The notes: generated by a model from the sequence alone, not told the origin. A DNA stretch of 64,000 nt from QNYQ01 sp964542985 (GCA_964542985.1 CAZIWH010000001.1:1-64000); one strand, 5' to 3'. Shown: positions 16,233-24,982, counted from the stretch's first letter. Numbers and translations are program-made.

Positions 16233-17630
16233 CTAGTCTTGGCTGCGAAGCTTCCTTAGGACTAGCATCGTGTAGGTGCTGCGTACGCCGCGTACGCTCC
16301 TTATCGCCTCGATCACCTGGTTAAGTTCGGCTGGTGTCCTGGCCCGGACTCTTAGGAGGATGTCGTTCTCCCCGGTGGTCTCCAGGACCTCCTCTACTCC
16401 GGGAATTATGCTCAGTCTCCTCGCCACACTAGTGGTGTAGATGTTTGAGTCGCACCTCACCGTTACGAGTGCCTCTATCTCCTCGGGTGGGCGAAGCCGG
16501 AGGCGGCGGCCGGTCACCTCCTCCGCTATCTCCAGGAGGTCTTCGTCGCGGAGCCACCGGGCCTCGCTCCTCTCCTTGATCCGGCGGAGTATCTGGAGCA
16601 GCTCCTCGTCGCTCACTCTGACACCGAGCCTCTCCAGCCGGGCCTGGAGCGCCTTGCGGCCCGTGTACTTGTCTATAGTGTAGTCCCTGCTCCTCCCAAC
16701 CCAGTCTGGGGGGTAGGCCTCGTAGGTCTCGGGATTGGCCAGGACGCCGGCGACGTGTACCCCGGCCTTATGGGTGAACACGTTCTCGCCGACCACGGGT
16801 GCGAGAGGCGATATGGGTACGCCGCTGTACCTCTCCACGAGCCTCGCCAGCTTGACCACACCGCGGAGATCCACAACGTCGAGGCCGTAGTGCCTCTTGA
16901 GGGCTACCGCGACTTGCTCGAGGGGGGCTATGCCTGCGCGCTCGCCGATGCCGCCAACGGTGACGTGGATTATGGTTGCCCCGCCCTCTGCGGCCGCGAG
17001 GCTGTTAGCCACCGCCATGCCTAGGTCGTTGTGGGCGTGAACATCGAACTCTACTCCAGGCGCGTCCCTAGTTAGGCGCTCAAAGAGCCTCCTCATAGCG
17101 TAAGGTGTTGCTATGCCCACCGTGTCGGCTATAGATACCCTGTCTGCTCCAGCGTCTCTCGCCGTCTTGACGGCCTCTAGGAGGAACCCATAGTCCGCCC
17201 TGGTGGCGTCTTCGGCAGTGAACCTCACCTTTACTCCGTGCTGATGAGCGTACTCAACCATTTCGCCTATTATGGCAAGGGCTTCCTCCCTGCTCCTCCT
17301 GTGCTTGTAGCGGAGATGGATGTCGCTCACGCCATAGAATATAGCCACTCTGTCGGGCTCGAGGGCAGCCGCGGTCTCTATGTCGCTCTTAACCGCCCTG
17401 CTATGGGCCACTATCTCCGCGCGGGCTATCACTCCCTCCCTCTTTAGCTCAACTATCCTCTTCACGGCCTCGTGGATGTCAGGAGCCACGCTCGGGTGAC
17501 CTGCCTCTATCATGGAGACGCCTATCTTGTCTAGGAGCCGGGCTATCTCGAGCTTCTGCTCAACGGTGAAGCTCACGCCCGGGGTCTGTTCGCCCTCGCG
17601 GAGCGTGGAGTCTAGGAGACCGACCTTCAT
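16233..17630 (-). CDS. Homocitrate / 2-isopropylmalate synthase family with C-terminal RAM domain
   Basis: HMGL-like TIM-barrel acyltransferase condensing acetyl-CoA with a 2-oxo acid. LLDSTLREGEQTPGV is the canonical N-terminal motif. Others are AEDATRADYGFL, the metal-site HAHNDLGMA, and GGIGERAGIAPLEQV. After ~380 residues it ends in a Lrp/AsnC-type RAM (ACT-like) domain (VTVRCDSNIYTTSVARRLSI, GENDILLRVRARTPAELNQV), an arrangement known in some archaeal homocitrate synthases and suggestive of amino-acid feedback. GTG 17693 would be nearly leaderless given a TATA-like cctatatccg near 17718-17727; ATG 17630 fits the family start better. Specific substrate unresolved. Confidence 0.82.
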   Translation of the reverse strand: MKVGLLDSTLREGEQTPGVSFTVEQKLEIARLLDKIGVSMIEAGHPSVAPDIHEAVKRIVELKREGVIARAEIVAHSRAVKSDIETAAALEPDRVAIFYGVSDIHLRYKHRRSREEALAIIGEMVEYAHQHGVKVRFTAEDATRADYGFLLEAVKTARDAGADRVSIADTVGIATPYAMRRLFERLTRDAPGVEFDVHAHNDLGMAVANSLAAAEGGATIIHVTVGGIGERAGIAPLEQVAVALKRHYGLDVVDLRGVVKLARLVERYSGVPISPLAPVVGENVFTHKAGVHVAGVLANPETYEAYPPDWVGRSRDYTIDKYTGRKALQARLERLGVRVSDEELLQILRRIKERSEARWLRDEDLLEIAEEVTGRRLRLRPPEEIEALVTVRCDSNIYTTSVARRLSIIPGVEEVLETTGENDILLRVRARTPAELNQVIEAIRSVRGVRSTYTMLVLRKLRSQD

Positions 17631-17887
17631 CTCCCTGGGCCAGGGGCCGCCGACGCCTCCTAGGCATGCGGTGCCGCTGCAATCCGTCAACACTACCCCC
17701 TAGGTGTAGCTGGTGCGGATATAGGGAGCGGGTGTGATAGGTTCTCGTACCATACATAGGTGCTGTTAACGTAGCTACAAAGCTGCTCTGGTACTGTTTC
17801 CGCCCCAGAGACGTTTTCGATAAGCAATTCCTACGCTTAGCTTATAGCTGCATTCCTCCTAGCACCGACCAGCACGGTGCATAGGCC

Positions 17888-18484
17888 GTGGCAGAGGAGA
17901 AGGGTCGTCCCATGGACAGAGCTAACTGGGTTCGTGTATATCACGCTTACTTCCAGTCCATGGTTGTCCGCGGTCTCTCTGAGTTGGCTTTCCGTACCCT
18001 GGGATCCGAGGTTGGTTTCAACGTCGTCGCCGAGACGGTTGAGAGAGGAGCCATGAAAGGCTTCAAGGTGCTCATGGAGGAGCTCTCCAAGGAGGGGCTG
18101 AAGCTCAACGAGCTGTCACTCAAGGAGCTGATAAGATACGAGGTGGACTGCCACAAGTACGCTGTGGAGAGGATGGGTGTTGGGTTCCAGGTATTCGAGG
18201 AGGCGCGAGAGGAGGAGCCTGGCCGCCGCTACGTCCTCTACACAAGGAACTGCAAATACCACGAGCTTGCGAAAAAGATACCCACTGTCTGCGGCGTCTG
18301 CGTAGGCCTCACCGCCGGCATACTCCGCCAGGCGGGCTACAAGGTGAGGTGGCTCAGCAGCCCCATGAGGAAGAAGCAGCTCTGCCTCTCCAAGCCCGGG
18401 GATAGGCCAGAGTATGTCGTCTATAGGGACCCGGGCACCAAGCCGCCGGAGTGCAAGCTAGTCATAGAGAAGCTTGAATGCTAG
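17888..18484 (+). CDS. Conserved hypothetical protein with histidine/cysteine cluster
   Basis: 198-residue soluble protein I cannot assign. It has seven cysteines, including YEVDCHKYA (Cys88), NCKYHELAKKIPTVCGVC (Cys122, 135, 138) and a C-terminal Cys198. The pattern suggests a metal or Fe-S site, or a sensor related to V4R/hydrolase-like folds, but that is a guess. GTG 17888 lies about 40 bp after a TATA-like cttatagc (17840-17847), giving a short leader; ATG 17912 is an alternative. It converges with the TrmB-type regulator, overlapping by 4 bp. Confidence 0.6.
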   Translation: MAEEKGRPMDRANWVRVYHAYFQSMVVRGLSELAFRTLGSEVGFNVVAETVERGAMKGFKVLMEELSKEGLKLNELSLKELIRYEVDCHKYAVERMGVGFQVFEEAREEEPGRRYVLYTRNCKYHELAKKIPTVCGVCVGLTAGILRQAGYKVRWLSSPMRKKQLCLSKPGDRPEYVVYRDPGTKPPECKLVIEKLEC

Positions 18485-19224
18485 AGCTGCTCTGCCTGCA
18501 GCCACGCCTCCCGGAGCCTCTTTTCCAGGCTCCCTGCGAACTCCCCGTTCCTAACCACCACTGCAACCACGTCGCCGCCACTGGGTAGCCCTATGACCAC
18601 CGTGTCACAGGCAACCATCATGTCAAGAAGCGCGGCCGGGCTCCGCCGCAGCTCCACTCCCGCGGCCCTCAGCGTCTCAACAATGTCCCTCGGGGGCTCT
18701 ACGGCGCTGCTAACGAGGACACGAGCCTTGGCGTTGGCCTCGCTGAGGGCCTCCAGCACCTGGGGGGCAAGCATTTCCCCAAGCTCAGCTGCCTTGTAGA
18801 CGGTGAACCAAGCCATCCCACTGCAGCTACGCAGCGCAACAAACGCAGACGCCAGGGCCGAGGAGAGGCCCCGTACAAGCCTAACCTCCTCCCCCGCCGG
18901 GGGGCCCCTCGCCTCCCTCTCGAGGATCTCGCCTAGTGCGCGGAGTTCCTCGGCCTTGGCCCTAGCCTCCGCCAGAACCCGGCCCGCCGCCTCCTCCATG
19001 GCCCTCTTAGGCTCCACCACCGCATAGCCGCCAGATGGGGTGCGGGCCACCAGTCCCCTCTCCTCGAGCCGGGCGAGCACGTCGTAGACACGTTGGAGCG
19101 GGATACCGGCCTCCCTCGCCACATCCTTTGGCCTTGACGCCCCCCGGAGGACGGCCAGGTATGCTCTCGCCTCGTAGCCGCTAAGCCCCAGCAGCCTGCG
19201 AAGCCTCTCCTCCAGACCGTACAT
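18481..19224 (-). CDS. TrmB-family transcriptional regulator
   Basis: 247-residue regulator. The N-terminal winged helix reads LGLSGYEARAYLAVL, DVAREAGIPLQRVYDVLARL and LEERGLVARTPSGGY, the TrmB/Rrf2-like DNA-binding signature. A central coiled region (EEAAGRVLAEARAKAEELRA) likely dimerises, and the C-terminal ~130 residues form an effector-binding domain similar to the PLD-like part of TrmB proteins. ATG 19224 follows agggcgtgtag, and a TATA-like tgtttaacct lies near 19269-19278. It is divergent from the gene at 19358, whose promoter it may control. Confidence 0.85.
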   Translation of the reverse strand: MYGLEERLRRLLGLSGYEARAYLAVLRGASRPKDVAREAGIPLQRVYDVLARLEERGLVARTPSGGYAVVEPKRAMEEAAGRVLAEARAKAEELRALGEILEREARGPPAGEEVRLVRGLSSALASAFVALRSCSGMAWFTVYKAAELGEMLAPQVLEALSEANAKARVLVSSAVEPPRDIVETLRAAGVELRRSPAALLDMMVACDTVVIGLPSGGDVVAVVVRNGEFAGSLEKRLREAWLQAEQL

Positions 19225-19292
19225 GTCTACACGCCCTCTTCCCAACAGCCCCCCGAAGGATGAAGATAGGTTAAACACTGCAGCTGGCCTAC

Positions 19293-19335
19293 AAGGGGCA
19301 CCCACTCAAGGGGAGGGGAATTATTCGTGCCCCTT
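19293..19335. promoter_or_regulatory. Inverted repeat around a TATA box, candidate TrmB operator
   Basis: aaggggcac (19293-19301) is perfectly repeated in inverted form as gtgcccctt (19327-19335), 25 bp apart. The AT-rich TATA-like ggaattatt (about 19318-19326) of the plus-strand gene at 19358 lies between the arms. A regulator bound here would block TBP access. Confidence 0.5.
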
Positions 19336-19357
19336 TCACCCCCCGTGGGCCTAGAGG

Positions 19358-20206
19358 GTGGGCCCAGGCTTGGCATATAGGGTTACGCTGCTGGCCGCGC
19401 CCCGCGCCAGCAACATAGCGGAGGCGCAGGCTGCCGGGATGCTTGCCCTGGAGTACGCTCTCCGCGAGAAGAGGTGCTTCGCTACCGCCATGGCGCTTAA
19501 ACAAGGAGGCCGAGTCTATGGGCTCTACGAGGCCGTCGAACCTGGAGTCGAAGAGAACAGGGTCTACCGCAGAATCACCGGGGGATCTCGAGCCGAGGTC
19601 GATGCAAGCTGGAGCTACGTGGCCGCCGCCGTGCCAGGCAGGGCGGATATGAGGCAGCTCGCTGCCGTGGCGCTTGGCGCCGCTAGCTGCCTCAGGGACC
19701 ACGCGTGGTTCACTCACGCTGGGGGCGTCGGCTTCGTGGAAGCGTTCACCCCCCTGGAGCCCGGTGAGGCCCTCGACTGCCTCCTAGAGGCCCTGGGCGC
19801 CTCGAGGGCGGGGAAGGTACTGCTTCCCCGTCAGTCTCTCGCGGAGCAAGCCAGGCTCTTCCGCGGCGAAGGGTGGAGGCTCTACCGCTACCAGCGGGGA
19901 GACGCTGAGGCCGAGGTGAGGAGGAACGGGTACTGGGCCCGGCTCAGCCTAGGACTCCTTGACGGCTATGTCTCTGACTACTGGCTTACCGGAGTCTTCT
20001 ACGCCGCACCCCCCAGCGAGATCTATAGTGTGCTGAACTCCCTCAAGGGGACACGCTTCGATGAACTCGTGTTGTTCAACCTGGAGATAGCAGTGGAGAA
20101 GAGGCTTGACGTCTACGGCCTCGAAAAATCGGACATCGTTGAGCTGCTGCGGAGGCTGCACGAGGCTATCGGCGAGAAGTACTATACGGTGCCATCTAAG
20201 ACCTAG
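19358..20206 (+). CDS. Hypothetical protein with lipoate-ligase accessory-like C-terminus
   Basis: 282 residues. The C-terminal ~90 residues (YWARLSLGLLDGYVSDYWLT, FYAAPPSEIYSVLNSLKGTR, FNLEIAVEKRL) resemble the accessory domain found in lipoate-protein ligase C-terminal proteins. The N-terminal region (SNIAEAQAAGMLALEYAL) is not recognised, and the ligase lysine motif is not evident. It could act in biotin/lipoate-type ligation or be a structural relative only. GTG 19358 sits about 35 bp after a TATA-like element bracketed by an inverted repeat. The stop overlaps that of the convergent stomatin gene by 11 bp. Confidence 0.5.
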   Translation: MGPGLAYRVTLLAAPRASNIAEAQAAGMLALEYALREKRCFATAMALKQGGRVYGLYEAVEPGVEENRVYRRITGGSRAEVDASWSYVAAAVPGRADMRQLAAVALGAASCLRDHAWFTHAGGVGFVEAFTPLEPGEALDCLLEALGASRAGKVLLPRQSLAEQARLFRGEGWRLYRYQRGDAEAEVRRNGYWARLSLGLLDGYVSDYWLTGVFYAAPPSEIYSVLNSLKGTRFDELVLFNLEIAVEKRLDVYGLEKSDIVELLRRLHEAIGEKYYTVPSKT

Positions 20207-21038
20207 CTTGGCTGTCTCCCGTCCTCCGCTGCGCCGCTACACCACCCGCGAAGCCTAGGCCTATGCCTTCGGCGGTGGCGTGTTCCGCACCCAGACCCAT
20301 GGGGTAGAATATGACCATGTTCTTCTCCTTGGCCACCTCTATGAGTGTCTGGAGCTCCCTTAACCGTAGAGCGGCGGGGTGCTCCTCATACATCCTGGCC
20401 GCCTCGGCGAGTATCTTTGCGGCCTGGCGCTCACCCTCCGCTTCTATGACTTTGGCTCTCCTCCATCTCTCGGCCTCGGCTTGCCGGGCCATAGCCCTGA
20501 CCATCCCTTCTGGGAGTACGACCTCCTTTATCGTGACAGCCGTGACCTTTATCCCCCAAGGGTCTGTGAGCTCGTCAAGTATCTGCTGCAGCTCCTTGTT
20601 CAGCTCCTCTCTGCGGGCGAGGAGGTCGTCCAGCTCACTCTTGCCTATCACGTCTCTCAGCACCGTCTGGGCAAGCATGGTCACCGCTAGATGGTAGTTC
20701 CGGACAGCGAGCACAGCCTTCAAGGGATCCTGTACACGGTAGTAGACTACGGCGTCTACGGAGACCTCGACATTGTCCCTGGTTATAATCCTCTGCCTCG
20801 GCACGTCAACGGTGTGGATACGGAGGTCTATTATCGTGGCCCGATCTATTATCGGAATTATTACGACCACGCCTGGACCCTTGACGCCAACCACTCTGCC
20901 AAGGCGGAATACGACCGCACGCTCATACTCCTTGACTATCCTTATGCTATAGAACAGTATGACGAGCGCCACTAAGCCACCGAGCACCACTGCTATTAAC
21001 TCAAAGCTGGGGCCTTGACCTATCGCTTGAACGGGCAA
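20196..21038 (-). CDS. SPFH/Band 7 membrane protein, stomatin-like (slipin)
   Basis: One N-terminal membrane segment (FELIAVVLGGLVALVILFYS) followed by the SPFH domain: IVKEYERAVVFRLGRVVGVKG, DVPRQRIITRDNVEVSVDA, DPLKAVLAVRNY, and the coiled region RAMARQAEAERWRRAKVIEA. It anchors in the cytoplasmic membrane and forms oligomeric microdomains. Many archaeal slipins pair with an NfeD protease partner; none is adjacent. Length is typical. Confidence 0.9.
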   Translation of the reverse strand: MPVQAIGQGPSFELIAVVLGGLVALVILFYSIRIVKEYERAVVFRLGRVVGVKGPGVVVIIPIIDRATIIDLRIHTVDVPRQRIITRDNVEVSVDAVVYYRVQDPLKAVLAVRNYHLAVTMLAQTVLRDVIGKSELDDLLARREELNKELQQILDELTDPWGIKVTAVTIKEVVLPEGMVRAMARQAEAERWRRAKVIEAEGERQAAKILAEAARMYEEHPAALRLRELQTLIEVAKEKNMVIFYPMGLGAEHATAEGIGLGFAGGVAAQRRTGDSQARS

Positions 21039-21209
21039 AGGACGCGCACCCAGTGAATGTAATGAAGGAGGGGGTATTCACGCCTTCCACTCAAGTTCAG
21101 TTCCACGAAGGAGCATCGGGCTATAAAGCTCGGTGGGAAGCCGGGGGGCCTTGTTGGTTCCCCTAGCCCGCGGCCGCGGGACAGCAGGGCGTAGGAAGGG
21201 GGGAGGTAG

Positions 21210-22124
21210 GTGCCGGTGGCTAACGGCGATGGCAGGAAGCCTCTGGACCCATTCGAGTGCGTGCTCTGTCTCGTGCATGGGAGGCTGCAGCGGGTCGCCG
21301 GCGACCTCATGTTGGAGGCCCGTGTGCTGGCTAGGATAGCGCAGCTCGTCGCCGAGTGGCCTAGCAGGACTGACGTCTTCGTTCGGAGCTATGAGTACCT
21401 GGAGTCGCTGCTCGGCGGCGTGGACCTTTACGCTGATAGGAAAAGGAGGCTGAACGAGGCCGGCCTCAGCGTGGCGAGGAGGCTCCCCCTGGGCGAGATG
21501 AGCTCAGCGGAGATATCCGGGCTTATGGCGTCGGCCAACGGCGTGGACATATCCATGCCCGGCTATAGGCCGGACGACTCGAGGGTGTTCAAGAGGCTCG
21601 GCGACCAGCCCTACTGGCTGGGCCTGGGCCACAGCGAGTTCGAGAGGCTGCTCGCCGCCGCCGAGACCCTCGTGCTAGTGCTCGACAACGCCGGCGAGGC
21701 AGCGGTGGACATTGCTGCTGCCCGAGAGCTTGCAGAGAGGGCTGGAGCGGAGCTTGTTCTTGTGGCCAGAGAGAGGCCCTACGAGGTCGACGTGACGCTC
21801 CAGGAGGCCGCCGCGCTGGCGGATGTGCTTGCGCCGGAAGCCAGGCTGATCGGTACCGGAGGGAGGCTCCCCGTGTTCCATCCTCGGGCGTCGAGCGAGG
21901 CGCGTAGCCTGCTCCGGGGGCATGGGAAGCTCGTACTCGTGAAGGGAATAGCTAACCTCGAGGCGTTCATGGACTACCCGTGGAGCGTCTCGGGGGGCGC
22001 TAGGGCAGTGTTCCTCCTCCGCGCCAAGTGCACGCCCCTCGCCAGGCTCTTCGACGTAGCTCTCGCTGAGCCCGTGGTTGTCTCCGACAACTGGGTGCGG
22101 GAGAGGCTGAAGGAGGGCTCATAG
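21210..22124 (+). CDS. DUF89 (ARMT1-like) metal-dependent phosphatase
   Basis: 304 residues with DUF89 family landmarks: the N-terminal CVLC pair after DPFE, LLAAAETLVLVLDNAGEAAV with metal-binding Asp-Asn, VLVARERPYEVDVTLQEA and KLVLVKGIANLEAF. Family members are metal-dependent damage-control phosphatases acting on reactive phospho-metabolites. The ATG versus other starts is uncertain; the given start is GTG-type after gggaggtag. Next gene is a potassium channel after ~90 bp, same strand. Confidence 0.8.
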   Translation: MPVANGDGRKPLDPFECVLCLVHGRLQRVAGDLMLEARVLARIAQLVAEWPSRTDVFVRSYEYLESLLGGVDLYADRKRRLNEAGLSVARRLPLGEMSSAEISGLMASANGVDISMPGYRPDDSRVFKRLGDQPYWLGLGHSEFERLLAAAETLVLVLDNAGEAAVDIAAARELAERAGAELVLVARERPYEVDVTLQEAAALADVLAPEARLIGTGGRLPVFHPRASSEARSLLRGHGKLVLVKGIANLEAFMDYPWSVSGGARAVFLLRAKCTPLARLFDVALAEPVVVSDNWVRERLKEGS

Positions 22125-22213
22125 CGTTTTAGTCCCCGGGGAGCTGTATAGTCCTTCCCTAGCTGAAGCCCTGAGGGGAGCCCCCTTGGGGCGGAGGGGG
22201 AGGCTGGAGCTGC

Positions 22214-23296
22214 TTGCTTGCCCCCCTGGCGACGTGGCTGAGGAGGCTGGTTAGGCGGATCCGGAATATAGCTAGACGTTACCTTCTCTTCGACATCCTT
22301 GTTATCGCTGTAACCGTATGGGTTGTCTCTGGCACGCTGTTCTCCCTGGTGGAGCATCTAAGCATATTCAACGGCCTCTACTGGGCCCTCGTGACAATGA
22401 CCACTGTAGGCTACGGGGACATAGTGCCCCACACAGCAGCGGGCAAGATAATCGCAATGCTCACCATCACCGCGGGGATAGCAGTCTACACAGCCACTAT
22501 ATCTGTAATAGCGGGCAGCATTGTGGAGGCTGCTGAGAAGAGAAGGCAGGGCTACATAAGGTACCGGGGAGTCCGCCACATAGTTGTCGTAGGCTGGACG
22601 CCAGCCTCTGAGGCGGCGATAAGAGAGCTGAGGAGCAGGGGCTACACGGGCGACATAGTCCTGGTCACGGAGAAGCCCTCGACTGTGGTAAGGGAGGCTG
22701 ACATCGAGGGCGTCACCATTGTCCGCGGAGACCCGACTAGGAGGGAGACACTGCTCCGAGCCAACGTTCCTAAGGCCAACATGGTTATAGTGAGCACGAA
22801 CGACGATGCATCCACCGCGCTCGTAGTCCTCTCAGTCCGAGGCCTTAACACACACGCTAGGATAGTCGCAGAGTCCCTTCACCCCGAGAACGTTGAGCTG
22901 ATGCACAAGGCCGGCGCAGACATAGTCGTCCCCACGAGGGACCTCGGCGGAAGGATGCTGGCCACAAGCCTCATAGAGCCAGGCGCCGCGATGTTCATAG
23001 AGACAATATCTAGAGCCGAGGAGAGACCCGTAGAGCTCCACGAGATACCCGCCGCTTCCTGGGCAGGACGAAGCTACCTAGAAGCACTCCTAGAACTTAG
23101 GGAGAAGAACCTCACACCCGTCGCCGTGAGGCGCCGCGGCACACTCATTCCTAACCCCCCAAACGACTTCACCCTAGAGAACGACGACATACTCGTAGTC
23201 CTCGCCCCGGCCGGCACGGCCCCCGCACTCATAGCAGCCCTGCCCACAGAGGAGAGGAGGCTCCACAGCCAGCCCGGCCCACGGCCGATACAGTAG
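22214..23296 (+). CDS. Two-TM potassium channel with RCK (TrkA) domain
   Basis: MthK-like channel of 360 residues. Helix 1 spans ~24-46, the pore filter is TVGYGD (64-69) and helix 2 ~78-104. Cytoplasmic RCK: a Rossmann-like TrkA-N (HIVVVGWTPASEAAIREL) and TrkA-C (~270-345, ending EDDILVVLAP-type strand, here ENDDILVVLAPAG). The nucleotide-binding GxGxxG is replaced by GWTPAS, so NAD binding is probably lost and gating may be by ions. TTG start after a purine-rich region. Potassium selectivity is well supported by the filter. Confidence 0.9.
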   Translation: MLAPLATWLRRLVRRIRNIARRYLLFDILVIAVTVWVVSGTLFSLVEHLSIFNGLYWALVTMTTVGYGDIVPHTAAGKIIAMLTITAGIAVYTATISVIAGSIVEAAEKRRQGYIRYRGVRHIVVVGWTPASEAAIRELRSRGYTGDIVLVTEKPSTVVREADIEGVTIVRGDPTRRETLLRANVPKANMVIVSTNDDASTALVVLSVRGLNTHARIVAESLHPENVELMHKAGADIVVPTRDLGGRMLATSLIEPGAAMFIETISRAEERPVELHEIPAASWAGRSYLEALLELREKNLTPVAVRRRGTLIPNPPNDFTLENDDILVVLAPAGTAPALIAALPTEERRLHSQPGPRPIQ

Positions 23297-23535
23297 CCAC
23301 GCCGACAAGGAAACCACACACTATCACGTTTCTCTACGCCATAACCCTCCCGATGTCCTCGAAGACCCCCTTACACCAGCATATCCGCTAACCATGTCAA
23401 AAAAACAGTATAAAAAGAGCCGGAATTCAAAATACGGAGAGGACTTATTCATCGAGATAACCTCAAGCATATACACAGTTTTAGAACAACATTGCGGCAA
23501 GATAGAAGAGAACCTGACCTTCTCACCGCGATACG
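23297..23535. other. AT-rich intergenic stretch with isolated TATA-like box
   Basis: Between the channel gene and the decayed segment. cagtataaaaag near 23405-23416 is a good TATA match, but it lies inside a short open frame that begins at 23394, so that frame is probably not a protein. Composition is clearly more AT-rich than neighbouring genes. Confidence 0.4.
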
Positions 23536-24070
23536 GTGAACAAGGTGAGCCGAGCCACAGTAGCCCTCATAGTGTTCGCAGCGATAGTCGCGACCGTCCG
23601 CCGCACACCATGCGTCATCCGGGAGTGGTGCCAGCGTCTCCCTCTACTATAGAGGGAGCAGCGGCGGGGTGCTCGTCGTAGTCCGGCTCATGCTGCTCGA
23701 GAAGCTCCACTGCATACCAGCTAAAACAATACTGCCAGGCCCCGACGCTGCCAGCCTCCTCGGCAAAGCCGCAGCCAGGGCACCGCATCATAGTACTTGG
23801 TTCGTGGGGCGCCAGGCTAGTCAGGCAGAGCGGCCTCCTCGCTGCACCGCTGCGGCAAGGGAAGATCCTAGTACTAGCTGCCCCATATCCACTGCGGTCG
23901 CTGCTCGGCGAAGCCCAGCCAGACAAGTCACCGCTAGCGGTAACCCCCGTCCACCTTGAAGCCGGTAAAGGGGTGTAGGCTTCCCCTCAGCTGTATACGC
24001 TGTAGTAATCAAGCCCCGTCACAGTTATTAGAAAACATGTAGCCGCCAATGTGACGCTCTACACGAAGGA
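23536..24070 (+). pseudogene. Decayed gene of a membrane-anchored or secreted protein
   Basis: Coding-like sequence is scattered over three plus-strand frames. GTG 23536 opens VNKVSRATVALIVFAAIVAT, a signal/anchor-like start that hits a stop near 23645. A second frame (about 23621-23780) gives GSGASVSLYYRGSSGGVLVV and SLLGKAAARAP. A third (about 23784-23978) gives RIIVLGSWGARLVRQSGLLA, GKILVLAAPYPLRSLLGE and SPLAVTPVHLEAGKGV. After the stop, fragments such as ANVTLYTKEPPRAVSQE follow. The joined product would be an anchored alpha/beta protein, loosely reminiscent of the one at 29522-30109. Frameshifting by decay or by assembly error are both possible. Confidence 0.55.
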
Positions 24071-24107
24071 GCCCCCCAGGGCGGTCTCACAAGAATAATT
24101 AATAATT

Positions 24108-24408
24108 ATGGATGCACTGAGAGGGCGCGCTACACTGCCTAGGTTGAGCCTTGACATTACTAAGGTAGAGCCTGAATACACATGAATGTATCTCGGCGAA
24201 TTCCACGATGACTACATACCTTTGATTCGCAATGGAGCTACTGTGGGGGTTGAGCACATTTCAGTATACTTCGGGTACGGCCTCGGCTACCACGACATAT
24301 CTTTCCCCCAATAAGCCGCTCGACCTATGGAAGGTGGCTGTGAAGCAGAAGATCGAAGCTAAGGCCAACAGCTACCGCCTCCCGGGCAACGTAATAGGCT
24401 GGGGATAA
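24108..24408 (+). pseudogene. Fragmented coding remnants
   Basis: Two coding-like pieces in different frames. From ATG 24108, MDALRGRATLPRLSLDITKV runs to TGA at 24183, and the same frame resumes with MYLGEFHDDYIPLIRNG up to 24314. In the next frame, ATG 24232 to 24408 encodes 58 residues including TSGTASATTTYLSP and KVAVKQKIEAKANSYRL. The Ser/Thr-rich stretch suggests a surface protein. No family recognised. Confidence 0.45.
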
Positions 24409-24418
24409 TTATAAAAAC
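24409..24418 (+). promoter_or_regulatory. TATA element ahead of the interrupted ORF
   Basis: ttataaaaac is an excellent archaeal TATA. Its centre is about 26 bp before ATG 24439, the geometry expected of a leaderless transcript. Confidence 0.5.
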
Positions 24419-24438
24419 AAACTACACTAAGCAAGGCT

Positions 24439-24903
24439 ATGCTGACATTATCAGATGAGTGGTCCTTCACCACACAGACTCCGGCGTCACTCACGATTTC
24501 ATTAGGCACGGCTGCGCCGAGATTCTCAGCCTTCCCGACATCTGTAAGCCTACCCGTCAGTAGCGGCGTCTACTATGAGGAACGCACGGGCATAATCTAC
24601 AGCGGCCACTATGAGGGCCTGATAGGGCATGCTGCTACATGGCTATAGGAGGAGAGCCCGCCGGCAGTTACGCATCTGAGCAATGCTGACTTCGGCACGG
24701 TTACGTATGTGAGGGCGCCTACAGAGCTGGACTCTATGTGCACGGGGGTTGTTGCTAATGTTACTGCGCGTGGCGTCCTCGTCTACGAGGGCATGGATAT
24801 GCCTGACACGAATCTCTATCCGAGGCCGCCCGAGGCCATTGCCGAGAACCAGTTCTGCTTCTACATTACTACCGACGCGGTATATAGCCTGGGAGGAGGC
24901 TAA
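24439..24903 (+). pseudogene. Interrupted ORF with single in-frame TAG
   Basis: From ATG 24439 the frame encodes 69 residues ending GHAATWL, meets TAG at 24646-24648, and then continues in the same frame for a further 84 codons (VTHLSNADFGTVTYVRAP, VVANVTARGVLVYEGMDMPD, FCFYITTDAVYSLGGG) to a stop at 24901-24903. The whole 154-codon frame looks like one secreted/beta-rich protein with a nonsense mutation. A leaderless-type TATA box precedes it. It could be a short functional gene, a fresh pseudogene or a readthrough case. Confidence 0.5.
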
Positions 24904-24982
24904 CAGTTAGACCACAGTAGGCCCCGGGTACCTTGCCTCTTTTTCTCCCAGGCTCCCCGGGAGGCTTCTCCCCCCGGGCTGC

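Noticed and set aside
23394..23681. 95-residue ORF on the plus strand at the start of the decayed segment
   Set aside because: Its first part overlaps a TATA box and its composition shifts midway; later sequence gives better coding frames. More likely chance plus decay.
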